Of a DNA stretch of 25,225 nucleotides, positions 1-6,469 are shown in pieces. The stretch spans positions 1 to 25,225 of the forward strand of contig CANQKK010000002.1 in assembly GCA_947624475.1 (NCBI GenBank), in the 5' to 3' direction. Position numbers and translations under genes: made by a program. The DNA comes from an uncultured Bacilli bacterium. Lineage in GTDB: Bacteria > Bacillota_I > Bacilli_A > RF39 > UBA660. The notes below the pieces were generated by a model. It did not search any database, was not told the DNA's origin, and worked only from the letters and a program-made list of their open reading frames with translations. The first letter of the stretch is position 1. Each line of letters opens with the position of its first letter.

Positions 1-77
1 TAATCCAATATTAATATAAAAACAGATAGAATAAAAAAATTCTACCTGATTTTTAGGTTATTAGTCTGAACTGTAAC

Positions 78-106
78 AATACTTTTGAAAAAAGTATTCA
101 TTTTTT
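78..106 (+). terminator. Rho-independent terminator of a gene left of the window
   Basis: AATACTTTT (78-86) and AAAAGTATT (90-98) form a perfect 9-bp stem with a 3-nt loop, followed by a T-rich tail at 101-106. It probably ends a plus-strand gene whose body lies outside the window. Confidence 0.7.
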
Positions 107-107
107 G

Positions 108-136
108 TTGCATTTCCCAAAAAAACATTGTATAAT
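108..136 (+). promoter_or_regulatory. SigA-type promoter of the anchored secreted protein
   Basis: TTGCAT (108-113), a 17-nt spacer, then a consensus TATAAT (131-136). A strong ribosome binding site (AGGAGG, 154-159) follows, six bases before the ATG at 166. Confidence 0.6.
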
Positions 137-165
137 GAAATTATCATAAGGATAGGAGGAAAAAA

Positions 166-1170
166 ATGAAGAATAAAATTTTAAAGATAGGAGTGTTATC
201 TACAGCATTAATAACCGGTCTAATAGCAACCACGACAGTTAACGCTGATTCTAGTACGCAAAATTGTGTAACGCACAGAAATTATTATTATTTTGCTAAT
301 ATTAGTGATGCAAAAAATACCGCCGAAGAGATAAATGAAAAAAATGGTAATTGGAAAACATATACCAGTTATCCGGCAATTAGAAGTGACAAAGAAACTA
401 TCAAAAATATAACCTATGGTAGAGTATGTTTGTCAGGTGGCGTGAAATTAGAAGGTGGTGAAATTAAGTCAGATTCTATAAAAGAAGAAGACATAAATTG
501 CGTAGAAAACTGGGATTTGGAGAAATTTTATACAGTATTTGAAAAAGATTCTAAAAATGCACCAGATGATCAAAAAGGTCAAATTGAGATGCCTAAGTTT
601 GATCATGCTAGCGAAGGAACTGTTCAATATTATAATATTGTCAATGACGATGGTTCTGTAAATTCATTCTTCACACATGGAAAGTGGTATAAATGTGAAG
701 GAGGCAATTGTAATAATTTAACAGCAAACGATAATGTTGACTTATCACCATTCTCTGTAGACAAACTCATTAAAAATTCGGTAATATTATTCGGAGATAA
801 TGGAAAAACCGATATATCGCCTTCTGCTAAAATTGATGATACTACAGCACTTGAGTTCTTTGTAGAAAGAACAATGAATCAGAGTTTACATGGTTTGATT
901 GACAAAATATCAACTGATAACAGTGATGACAGAATAAAAACAAATGGTGATGAAAATAATAGAGCCATATATCCTGCAGCCTACACGATTCAATACGATT
1001 TATGTACTATAGAAAATACACCTGAAGAAACCGAACCAGACAAAGAAATTTCTAAAACACCACCTACTGGAGATGCGTTAATATATGGTGCTTGGATAAT
1101 AGGAGTAGGAGCACTTGGATATTCAGTATACTATTTCTACAATATGAAAAAACGTCAAAACGAAGAATAA
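166..1170 (+). CDS. Secreted, C-terminally anchored surface protein, unknown function
   Basis: The 334-residue product has a classic signal peptide (residues 1 to about 27: basic start, hydrophobic core, cleavage expected after VNA). A long hydrophilic, Asp/Asn/Lys-rich extracellular region with scattered cysteines follows. The C-terminus has the order of a cell-wall sorting signal: TPPTGD (298-303), a hydrophobic segment (about 304-326) and a basic tail with KKR (328-330). The motif lacks the leading Leu of LPXTG, so it may be a lineage-specific sortase substrate or simply a transmembrane anchor. I do not recognise the ectodomain. The gene has its own promoter and is followed by a large hairpin, so it is probably monocistronic. 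It is surely coding; the surface location is well supported, the function unknown. Confidence 0.85.
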   Translation: MKNKILKIGVLSTALITGLIATTTVNADSSTQNCVTHRNYYYFANISDAKNTAEEINEKNGNWKTYTSYPAIRSDKETIKNITYGRVCLSGGVKLEGGEIKSDSIKEEDINCVENWDLEKFYTVFEKDSKNAPDDQKGQIEMPKFDHASEGTVQYYNIVNDDGSVNSFFTHGKWYKCEGGNCNNLTANDNVDLSPFSVDKLIKNSVILFGDNGKTDISPSAKIDDTTALEFFVERTMNQSLHGLIDKISTDNSDDRIKTNGDENNRAIYPAAYTIQYDLCTIENTPEETEPDKEISKTPPTGDALIYGAWIIGVGALGYSVYYFYNMKKRQNEE

Positions 1171-1193
1171 TAAAATTAATAAGTAAAAAATTG

Positions 1194-1280
1194 AGATTAT
1201 AATGAATAAAGGGTTCCCGAAAGTTTGGTTCATACCCAAATTTTCGGAATAACCGAATAAAGTTATAATCTTTTTTCTTT
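1194..1280 (+). terminator. Large composite hairpin/terminator after the surface protein gene
   Basis: Nested inverted repeats: outer arms 1194-1202/1263-1271, then GGTT (1212-1215)/AACC (1251-1254), then a 12-bp inner stem 1217-1228/1236-1247 with a single G-U pair and a 7-nt loop. A T-rich run follows at 1271-1280. It is long for a simple terminator but is positioned as one. Confidence 0.6.
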
Positions 1281-1348
1281 TGGACTATCTCTATTACAAT
1301 AAAAACAAAACTTTCATACAATAAAATAGTTATAGGAAGGAGGAAAAT

Positions 1349-1648
1349 ATGAATTTTATAACAGAAAATACCGAACTAGTTATAACAATAATCACCATGA
1401 CTGTAACATGGTTATTAGGTGCTCTTTCCAAGAAAAGTACCTATATAAATAACAATCTTATTATTATTCAAAATATCGTTATTGGAATATGTGCCTCAGC
1501 CGTATATTACATAATAACAAAAGACTTCAATCTTACGATAACTATGAGTGGTATCTTTGCCGAAACAGGTTATAATCTCATTCATAATGTGGAAAAATTA
1601 ATTGAAGAGGGGAAAAGTAAGACATCTAATAATTCCGACGTACCATAA
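1349..1648 (+). CDS. Holin-like small membrane protein
   Basis: A 99-residue protein with two clear hydrophobic helices (about residues 9-26 and 38-57) separated by a short polar turn (SKKSTYINNN), then a less hydrophobic segment and a charged, Lys/Glu/Ser-rich tail. The size, the two-helix hairpin and the wording after helix 2 (ETGYNLIHNVEKLIEE) resemble phage holins of Gram-positive bacteria. Holins make membrane lesions that release endolysins. The ribosome binding site is strong (GGAAGGAGG, 1335-1343). No endolysin or other phage gene is adjacent, so this could be a prophage relic or a domesticated holin-like or toxin-like membrane protein. The family assignment rests on sequence flavour only. 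Confidence 0.7.
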   Translation: MNFITENTELVITIITMTVTWLLGALSKKSTYINNNLIIIQNIVIGICASAVYYIITKDFNLTITMSGIFAETGYNLIHNVEKLIEEGKSKTSNNSDVP

Positions 1649-1713
1649 AATTTTTGATAAATAAAAATCAAATTAAAAAAATGAATAAAATCAAATTACT
1701 GAAGACCTAAAAA

Positions 1714-1741
1714 ACTTGCATAGCGTAATAATATTGCAAGT
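1714..1741 (+). promoter_or_regulatory. Hairpin that could compete with the following terminator
   Basis: ACTTGCA (1714-1720) pairs with TGCAAGT (1735-1741). The same ACTTGC recurs at 1767-1772, inside the 3' arm of the next terminator. GCAAGT (1736-1741) can therefore pair with either copy, an arrangement like an attenuator. No known riboswitch class was recognised. Confidence 0.35.
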
Positions 1742-1756
1742 GCATAAACAATTGGT

Positions 1757-1782
1757 GAGCAAAAAAACTTGCTCCTTTTTTA
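1757..1782 (+). terminator. Terminator between the holin-like gene and pcrA
   Basis: GAGCAA (1757-1762) and TTGCTC (1769-1774) form a 6-bp stem with a 6-nt loop, followed by a T run (1776-1781). Confidence 0.6.
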
Positions 1783-1791
1783 TTTAATTTA

Positions 1792-1841
1792 CCTTTACTT
1801 CCTACTTCAATAATGATAAAATTAAGTAAAGGAAGTTGAGG
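1792..1841 (+). promoter_or_regulatory. Probable pcrA promoter and ribosome binding site within an inverted repeat
   Basis: TTTACT (1794-1799), 17 nt, TAAAAT (1817-1822) is a plausible weak promoter. CCTTTACTT (1792-1800) is the perfect reverse complement of AAGTAAAGG (1824-1832), next to the ribosome binding site TTGAGG (1836-1841). The repeat might be an operator or fold near the start site. The evidence is weak. Confidence 0.35.
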
Positions 1842-1847
1842 TACAAT

Positions 1848-3920
1848 ATGGAATTAAATGAACGACAATTAGAGGCTGTATCCCATATTGATGGTCCGAT
1901 GCTAGTTCTAGCAGGCGCTGGTTCTGGTAAAACTAAAGTACTGACTAATAGAATAGCAAATCTTATCGATAATGGTGTTTCGCCTCTTAACATATTAGCA
2001 ATAACATTTACCAATAAAGCCGCTAAAGAGATGAAAGATAGGGTTGTAAAATTAATAGGAACTTCTGCTTACAATATTCAAATATCAACTTTTCATTCTT
2101 TCGGTCTAAAAATTTTAAAAGAAAATTACGAGAAGTTAGGTTATGAAAAGAATTTTACCATTATCGATAGCGATGATGTACTAACCATTATTAAAAAGAT
2201 AATGAAAGACCTGAATATGGCTAAAGAACACTACAATCCTCGTGAAATAAAGAATAAAATAAGTTCTGCTAAAAACGAGATGATGGGAGTAGATTCTTTT
2301 TCCAAAGTAGAGTTTGACCACAAAGTTATCGAAGTATATCGAAGATATTTAGATAAATTAAAAAGAGGAAACTCAGTTGATTTTGACGATTTATTAATAT
2401 TACCAATTAAATTATTCAAAAATTATCCTAGTACTCTCGAAAAATATCAAGATTTATACAAATATATACTAATCGATGAATATCAAGATACCAATGAAGC
2501 ACAGTATACATTTAGCAAACTACTAGCGGCTAAATATCGAAACATTTTTGTTGTCGGAGATAACGACCAAGCCATTTATGCTTTCAGAGGAGCAAACTAC
2601 AAAAACATATTAAATTTTGAAAAAGATTATCCCGAGGCCAAGACCATCTTACTAGAAGAAAATTATCGTTCGACGAAGACTATTTTAAATGCTGCTAACT
2701 GTGTAATCAAAAATAATACTGAACGAAAAGATAAAAAACTTTGGAGCAACAATCCTACTGGTGACAATATTATCTATCGCACCGTTGTTAACGAAAAAGA
2801 AGAAGCCGATTTTGTTGCTGAAGAAATAAAAAAATTAATAAATGATGGCGTCTCAGAAGAAGATATCGCCGTCCTCTACCGTACTAATGCCCAGTCAAGA
2901 GTAGTTGAAGAGGCCATGTTAAAGAAAAATATTAAGTATCGTATCATAGGAAGTTTCTACTTCTATAATCGAAAAGAAATAAAAGATTTACTTTGCTATC
3001 TAAGATTAATAAATAATCATAAAGACGATGTAAGTATTCTAAGAATTATTAATACTCCAAAACGCAAAATTGGAGCTAAAACTATTGAAAATCTTACTGA
3101 CTTAGCCTATCAAAACAACACCTCTATCTATGAAGCCATATCATCCGGAAAAGAACTAGAGTTCAAATCCCTTATTGAAGATTTAACAAAACTAAATGAA
3201 AAACTAACACTAACCGAACTAGTCGACGCTATAATTGAAAAGAGTGGTATCAAAAAAGAACTGACTTCATCTAAACTTCTCGAAGATGAAATAAGACTTG
3301 AAAACCTAAACGAGTTCAAGTCAATTACTAAAAATTATGAAGAAGAATATGGTTCTGCTACTCTCGGAGATTTCCTCGAAGAAGTATCATTAGTTAGTGA
3401 TATGAGTGAACATCAAGATACATCGGGAAGAGTAAGTTTAATGACTGTTCACTCAGTTAAAGGCTTAGAATTCGATTATGTCTTCATCGTCGGAATGGAA
3501 GACGGAATATTTCCTCATTACAATGCCATAATCGATGGGGGTCTATCTGCTATCGAAGAAGAGCGAAGACTCTGTTATGTAGCTATTACTAGGGCTAAAA
3601 AGAAATTATATATCTTATCGGCTAAAATGCGTATGCTTTTTGGAAACACTTTGGTAAATAAACCAAGTCGATTTATAGAAGAAATTGATCGAAAATATCT
3701 CGATATTCAAGAAAACAATTTTCTTTCAAAAGTAACTCCAAAAATAAAGAAAGTAATCGATAAGACAGCCGAATATCAAGTTGGCGAAAGAATAAGTCAT
3801 ACTGACTTTGGGGAAGGAATAATTGTCGGAGTTGATAAATCACTTATAACGGTCGCCTTTCCTCACCCAACAGGAATCAAAAAACTCATGAAAGGTCATC
3901 CTAACATTACTAAGTTATAA
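1848..3920 (+). CDS. pcrA: ATP-dependent DNA helicase PcrA (UvrD family)
   Basis: A superfamily 1A 3'-5' DNA helicase acting in repair, replication restart and rolling-circle plasmid replication. Visible motifs: Walker A AGAGSGKT (22-29), the Walker B/motif II DEYQD (210-214), QAIYAFRGA (motif III), the motif V region TVHSVKGLEF (about 533-543) and motif VI VAITRAKK (about 578-585). The C-terminus carries the short Tudor-like domain typical of PcrA, with an HTDFGEGIIVGV segment. At 690 residues it is slightly shorter than B. subtilis PcrA. I chose the ATG at 1848 because TTGAGG lies six bases upstream and the next residues (MELNERQLEAV) match the family start; a TTG at 1836 is in frame but falls within that binding site. 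In B. subtilis pcrA sits with ligA; no ligA is present here. Confidence 0.95.
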   Translation: MELNERQLEAVSHIDGPMLVLAGAGSGKTKVLTNRIANLIDNGVSPLNILAITFTNKAAKEMKDRVVKLIGTSAYNIQISTFHSFGLKILKENYEKLGYEKNFTIIDSDDVLTIIKKIMKDLNMAKEHYNPREIKNKISSAKNEMMGVDSFSKVEFDHKVIEVYRRYLDKLKRGNSVDFDDLLILPIKLFKNYPSTLEKYQDLYKYILIDEYQDTNEAQYTFSKLLAAKYRNIFVVGDNDQAIYAFRGANYKNILNFEKDYPEAKTILLEENYRSTKTILNAANCVIKNNTERKDKKLWSNNPTGDNIIYRTVVNEKEEADFVAEEIKKLINDGVSEEDIAVLYRTNAQSRVVEEAMLKKNIKYRIIGSFYFYNRKEIKDLLCYLRLINNHKDDVSILRIINTPKRKIGAKTIENLTDLAYQNNTSIYEAISSGKELEFKSLIEDLTKLNEKLTLTELVDAIIEKSGIKKELTSSKLLEDEIRLENLNEFKSITKNYEEEYGSATLGDFLEEVSLVSDMSEHQDTSGRVSLMTVHSVKGLEFDYVFIVGMEDGIFPHYNAIIDGGLSAIEEERRLCYVAITRAKKKLYILSAKMRMLFGNTLVNKPSRFIEEIDRKYLDIQENNFLSKVTPKIKKVIDKTAEYQVGERISHTDFGEGIIVGVDKSLITVAFPHPTGIKKLMKGHPNITKL

Positions 3921-3952
3921 TATATCAATCTGTGCTAAAGCTGTATCTATTT

Positions 3953-3971
3953 TATATTCTAAGAATATACT
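3953..3971 (+). promoter_or_regulatory. Palindrome over a possible -10 box, upstream of the M15 peptidase
   Basis: TATATTCT (3953-3960), one base, AGAATATA (3962-3969) is a perfect 8+1+8 palindrome. It overlaps TATACT (3966-3971), a possible -10 element, and sits just before the ribosome binding site. It looks like an operator for a dimeric regulator. No good -35 box was seen. Confidence 0.35.
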
Positions 3972-3987
3972 ATAAATGGAGGTAAAC

Positions 3988-4545
3988 ATGGATTATGGTA
4001 TTTTAGTAAATAAAGATAATCCCCTACCTAGAGCACATATACCAAGTAATCTAGTTGAAACTGACAGCATATATAAAGATGGTATTAAGTTAAATATCAA
4101 AGTAAAAGAGTCTTTCGATAAACTGAAAGAAGAAGCCCAAAAAAAAGGATACTATATTGATATCGAAAGTGGTTATCGAGACTACGATTATCAAGAAAAA
4201 ATATATAACAAATTAGTTGAAGAAAAGGGATTTAGTTACGCCATAACTAGAGTAGCGGAACCCGGAAAATCTGAACACCAAACTGCCTTGGCCCTCGATT
4301 TTTGTATATATCGTGGTGAAAAATGCTATATCGAGAATGAAATTGAAGAGTTTGAAGAGACGAAGTGGGTTCACAATGTTGCTAGTCAATTTGGCTTTAT
4401 CTTAAGATATCCCGAGGGAAAAGAAGATATAACAAAATATAGTTATGAGCCGTGGCATTTAAGGTACGTAGGTGATATTGCTAACTATTTATATCAGCAC
4501 AACCTAACACTAGAAGAATATTACGAAGAGAAGAATAAAAATTAA
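3988..4545 (+). CDS. M15-family D-alanyl-D-alanine carboxypeptidase (VanY/VanXY-like), signal-less
   Basis: A zinc metallopeptidase of the LAS/M15 group that cleaves D-Ala-D-Ala ends of peptidoglycan precursors or stem peptides. The 185-residue product keeps the catalytic layout: SGYRDYDYQ (61-69), SEHQTALALDF with zinc ligands His97 and Asp104, and EPWHLRY with the catalytic Glu154 and third ligand His157. GGAGG at 3978-3982 fixes the start at ATG 3988; an ATG at 3976 overlaps that binding site. There is no signal peptide or membrane segment, unlike typical VanY, so the enzyme should be cytoplasmic (as in VanX/VanXY) or exported unconventionally. It may trim precursors or recycle muropeptides; vancomycin resistance is not implied, since no vanHA or vanRS genes are nearby. 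An L,D- or endopeptidase specificity is possible. Confidence 0.85.
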   Translation: MDYGILVNKDNPLPRAHIPSNLVETDSIYKDGIKLNIKVKESFDKLKEEAQKKGYYIDIESGYRDYDYQEKIYNKLVEEKGFSYAITRVAEPGKSEHQTALALDFCIYRGEKCYIENEIEEFEETKWVHNVASQFGFILRYPEGKEDITKYSYEPWHLRYVGDIANYLYQHNLTLEEYYEEKNKN

Positions 4546-4560
4546 AACTTCTCTTTTATT
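4526..4560 (+). terminator. Terminator overlapping the end of the M15 peptidase gene
   Basis: AAGAGAAG (4526-4533) and CTTCTCTT (4548-4555) form an 8-bp stem followed by TTATT. The left arm is inside the last codons of the gene. Confidence 0.65.
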
Positions 4561-4652
4561 ATGCAGTAAACCAATATTTCATTAATTAATTCATTTTTAA
4601 AAAATTGTTATTTCTAATATAGAAAAATTCTTTTTAATTAATAATAAATATG

Positions 4653-4681
4653 TTTTAATGTTAAATTATTTTTGTTATAAT
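4653..4681 (+). promoter_or_regulatory. Promoter of the rlmN-rpe operon
   Basis: A perfect TATAAT at 4676-4681. The -35 region 17 nt upstream (TTTTAA, 4653-4658) is poor. The TATAAT lies 19 bases before the chosen start codon, so the leader is very short. The interval 4561-4652 holds only AT-rich sequence with nothing recognisable. Confidence 0.5.
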
Positions 4682-4700
4682 ATAGATGAGAGTTGATTTT

Positions 4701-5717
4701 ATGAAAAACATTTATAATTTGACAATAAAAGAATTAGAAGATTACTTTATCGAAATTGGTGAAAAACCCTTTCGTAGCATTCAAATATATGAAGGACTAT
4801 ATAAAAAAAGATTATCTTCCTTTAAAGATATGACGAATATCAGTAAAGATTTAAAAGAAAAACTATCCAAAACTTTTTCGACGTATAAAATAAAACTATT
4901 GTTGAAACAAGAAGGAAAAAATGTCAACAAATATCTCTTTGAACTGTCAGATGGAAACAAAATAGAATCCGTACTCATGTTTCATAATTATGGAATTAGC
5001 CTCTGCGTATCATCGCAAGTAGGATGTAATATGACTTGTGCTTTTTGTGAAAGTGGAAGATTAAAAAAAGTCAGAAATTTAGAAGCCTACGAAATGGTAG
5101 AGCAACTACTAATTATTGAAGAAGATATTAAAAAGAGAATAACTCATGTCGTCGTAATGGGAATTGGAGAACCTTTTGATAATTATGATAATGTTATGAA
5201 ATTTGTTAAGATAATAAATTGTGGCAAAGGAATTGATATTGGTTCCAGACATATCACCATATCTACCTGTGGGCTCGTCCCTGAAATAAGAAAATTTGCT
5301 GAAGAAGAAGGGCAAGTCAATTTAGCAATTAGTCTTCATGCTCCAAACGACGAATTAAGAAGTAGATTAATGCCGGTAAACAGAGCTTATCATTTAAAAG
5401 AATTAATTAGCACCATTAAAGAATACATTAAAAAGACAAACCGAAGAGTTACATTTGAATACATAATGCTAGATAATGTAAACGATAGTGAGAAAGAAGC
5501 AATTGAATTATCAAAACTTTTAAAAGGAATAAACTGTTATGTCAATTTAATACCCTATAATGAAACAGAAAATATTGGTTTCAAACGAACAAAAGAGTGG
5601 AAAATTTTAAAGTTTTATGATATACTTAAATCAAATAAGATAAGTGTTACAATAAGAAAAGAATTTGGAGGCTCGGTTGATGCTGCCTGCGGACAACTGA
5701 GAGCCAAAGCAGAATAG
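4701..5717 (+). CDS. rlmN: 23S rRNA (A2503-C2)/tRNA (A37-C2) methyltransferase RlmN
   Basis: A radical-SAM enzyme that methylates C2 of A2503 in 23S rRNA and of A37 in some tRNAs. The 4Fe-4S cluster motif is CNMTCAFC (Cys109, Cys113, Cys116). The two mechanistic cysteines are Cys102 (in LCVSSQVGC) and Cys330 (in DAACGQL), equivalent to Cys118 and Cys355 of the E. coli enzyme. The SAM-binding segment VVMGIGEPFDNYDNV is present. The 338-residue length is normal. I chose ATG 4701 because the in-frame ATG at 4686 is only five bases from the -10 box. The binding site GAGAG is weak. It is the first gene of an operon with prpC, prkC, rsgA and rpe, as in B. subtilis. The essential A2503 residues being intact argues against the Cfr paralogue, which carries a different context. 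Confidence 0.94.
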   Translation: MKNIYNLTIKELEDYFIEIGEKPFRSIQIYEGLYKKRLSSFKDMTNISKDLKEKLSKTFSTYKIKLLLKQEGKNVNKYLFELSDGNKIESVLMFHNYGISLCVSSQVGCNMTCAFCESGRLKKVRNLEAYEMVEQLLIIEEDIKKRITHVVVMGIGEPFDNYDNVMKFVKIINCGKGIDIGSRHITISTCGLVPEIRKFAEEEGQVNLAISLHAPNDELRSRLMPVNRAYHLKELISTIKEYIKKTNRRVTFEYIMLDNVNDSEKEAIELSKLLKGINCYVNLIPYNETENIGFKRTKEWKILKFYDILKSNKISVTIRKEFGGSVDAACGQLRAKAE

Positions 5718-5728
5718 GAAGTGAATAT

Positions 5729-6469
5729 ATGCAGACATTTTATATGACTGATGCTGGAAAAGTAAGAACACATAATGAAGATAACGTCGTTATAATAAGC
5801 AACAAAAACAATGAATTTATCCTCGCAGTTGCCGATGGTATGGGAGGACATAAAGCAGGAGAGGTAGCTTCAAATATTGCTATTGAATATTTAACTGAAA
5901 GTTTTGAAGAAAAAGAAAGTATCGGTAATAAAGAAGATGCTATCGAATGGCTCCGAAATGTCGTTGAAGAAATAAACAAAAAAATATTTGCTCATACTAA
6001 GGAGCATCCTGAGAGTAAAGGAATGGGGACGACCTTAGTAGTGGCAATTAAAACAGACGATTATATATTATACGGAAATATTGGCGATTCTTCTGGATAT
6101 GTCATGAAAAATGAAAAATTACATAAAATAACTAAGGATCATACATTGGTAAATTTACTTGTTTCAACTGGAGAATTAACTCCTGAGCAAGCAAAGTTTC
6201 ACCCTCGAAAAAATCTTTTAACAAGAGCCTTAGGTGCCAATGATCCAATTGAAATAGACATTTTTGATGTCGATAATACTGTCAGTGGATTATTTTTATG
6301 TAGTGACGGATTGACTAATATGGTAAATGATGAACAAATTGAAAAAGTATTAAACAGTAATTTAAGTATCGAAGAAAAAGTTGAAAAACTAATCAAAAAA
6401 AGTAATATGCGTGGAGGAACAGATAATATATCAATTGCTTATCTAATAAAGGAAAATGGTGATTCATAA
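5729..6469 (+). CDS. prpC: PP2C-type Ser/Thr protein phosphatase PrpC/Stp
   Basis: A metal-dependent (PPM) phosphatase that reverses phosphorylation by the kinase encoded next to it. Metal-binding and core motifs in order: RTHNEDN (Asp18), VADGMGGHKAGE (Asp36), GMGTTLV, GNIGDSS, LFLCSDGLTNM (Asp193) and RGGTDNIS (Asp232). The usual GDSR motif reads GDSS here, which is a minor change. The 246-residue length is typical for bacterial Stp/PrpC, with no membrane segment. It starts 11 bases after rlmN with binding site AGGAAGTG, and its stop overlaps the kinase start by one base (TAATG), indicating translational coupling. Confidence 0.95.
   Translation: MQTFYMTDAGKVRTHNEDNVVIISNKNNEFILAVADGMGGHKAGEVASNIAIEYLTESFEEKESIGNKEDAIEWLRNVVEEINKKIFAHTKEHPESKGMGTTLVVAIKTDDYILYGNIGDSSGYVMKNEKLHKITKDHTLVNLLVSTGELTPEQAKFHPRKNLLTRALGANDPIEIDIFDVDNTVSGLFLCSDGLTNMVNDEQIEKVLNSNLSIEEKVEKLIKKSNMRGGTDNISIAYLIKENGDS

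Noticed and set aside
1064..1321. An 85-codon minus-strand open frame over the end of the surface protein gene
   Set aside because: It overlaps a real gene's anchor region and the large hairpin, has no binding site, and its hydrophobic content is explained by reverse reading of AT-rich DNA.
1349..1648. An intact prophage at the left end
   Set aside because: Apart from the holin-like protein there are no phage structural, integrase or lysin genes in the window.
1836..1847. Upstream TTG start for pcrA
   Set aside because: The TTG lies in the ribosome binding site that serves the ATG at 1848, and the family starts at that ATG.
3988..4545. Reading the M15 peptidase as a vancomycin-resistance gene
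   Set aside because: No vanHA ligase/dehydrogenase or vanRS regulators are nearby; M15 D,D-peptidases are common housekeeping enzymes.
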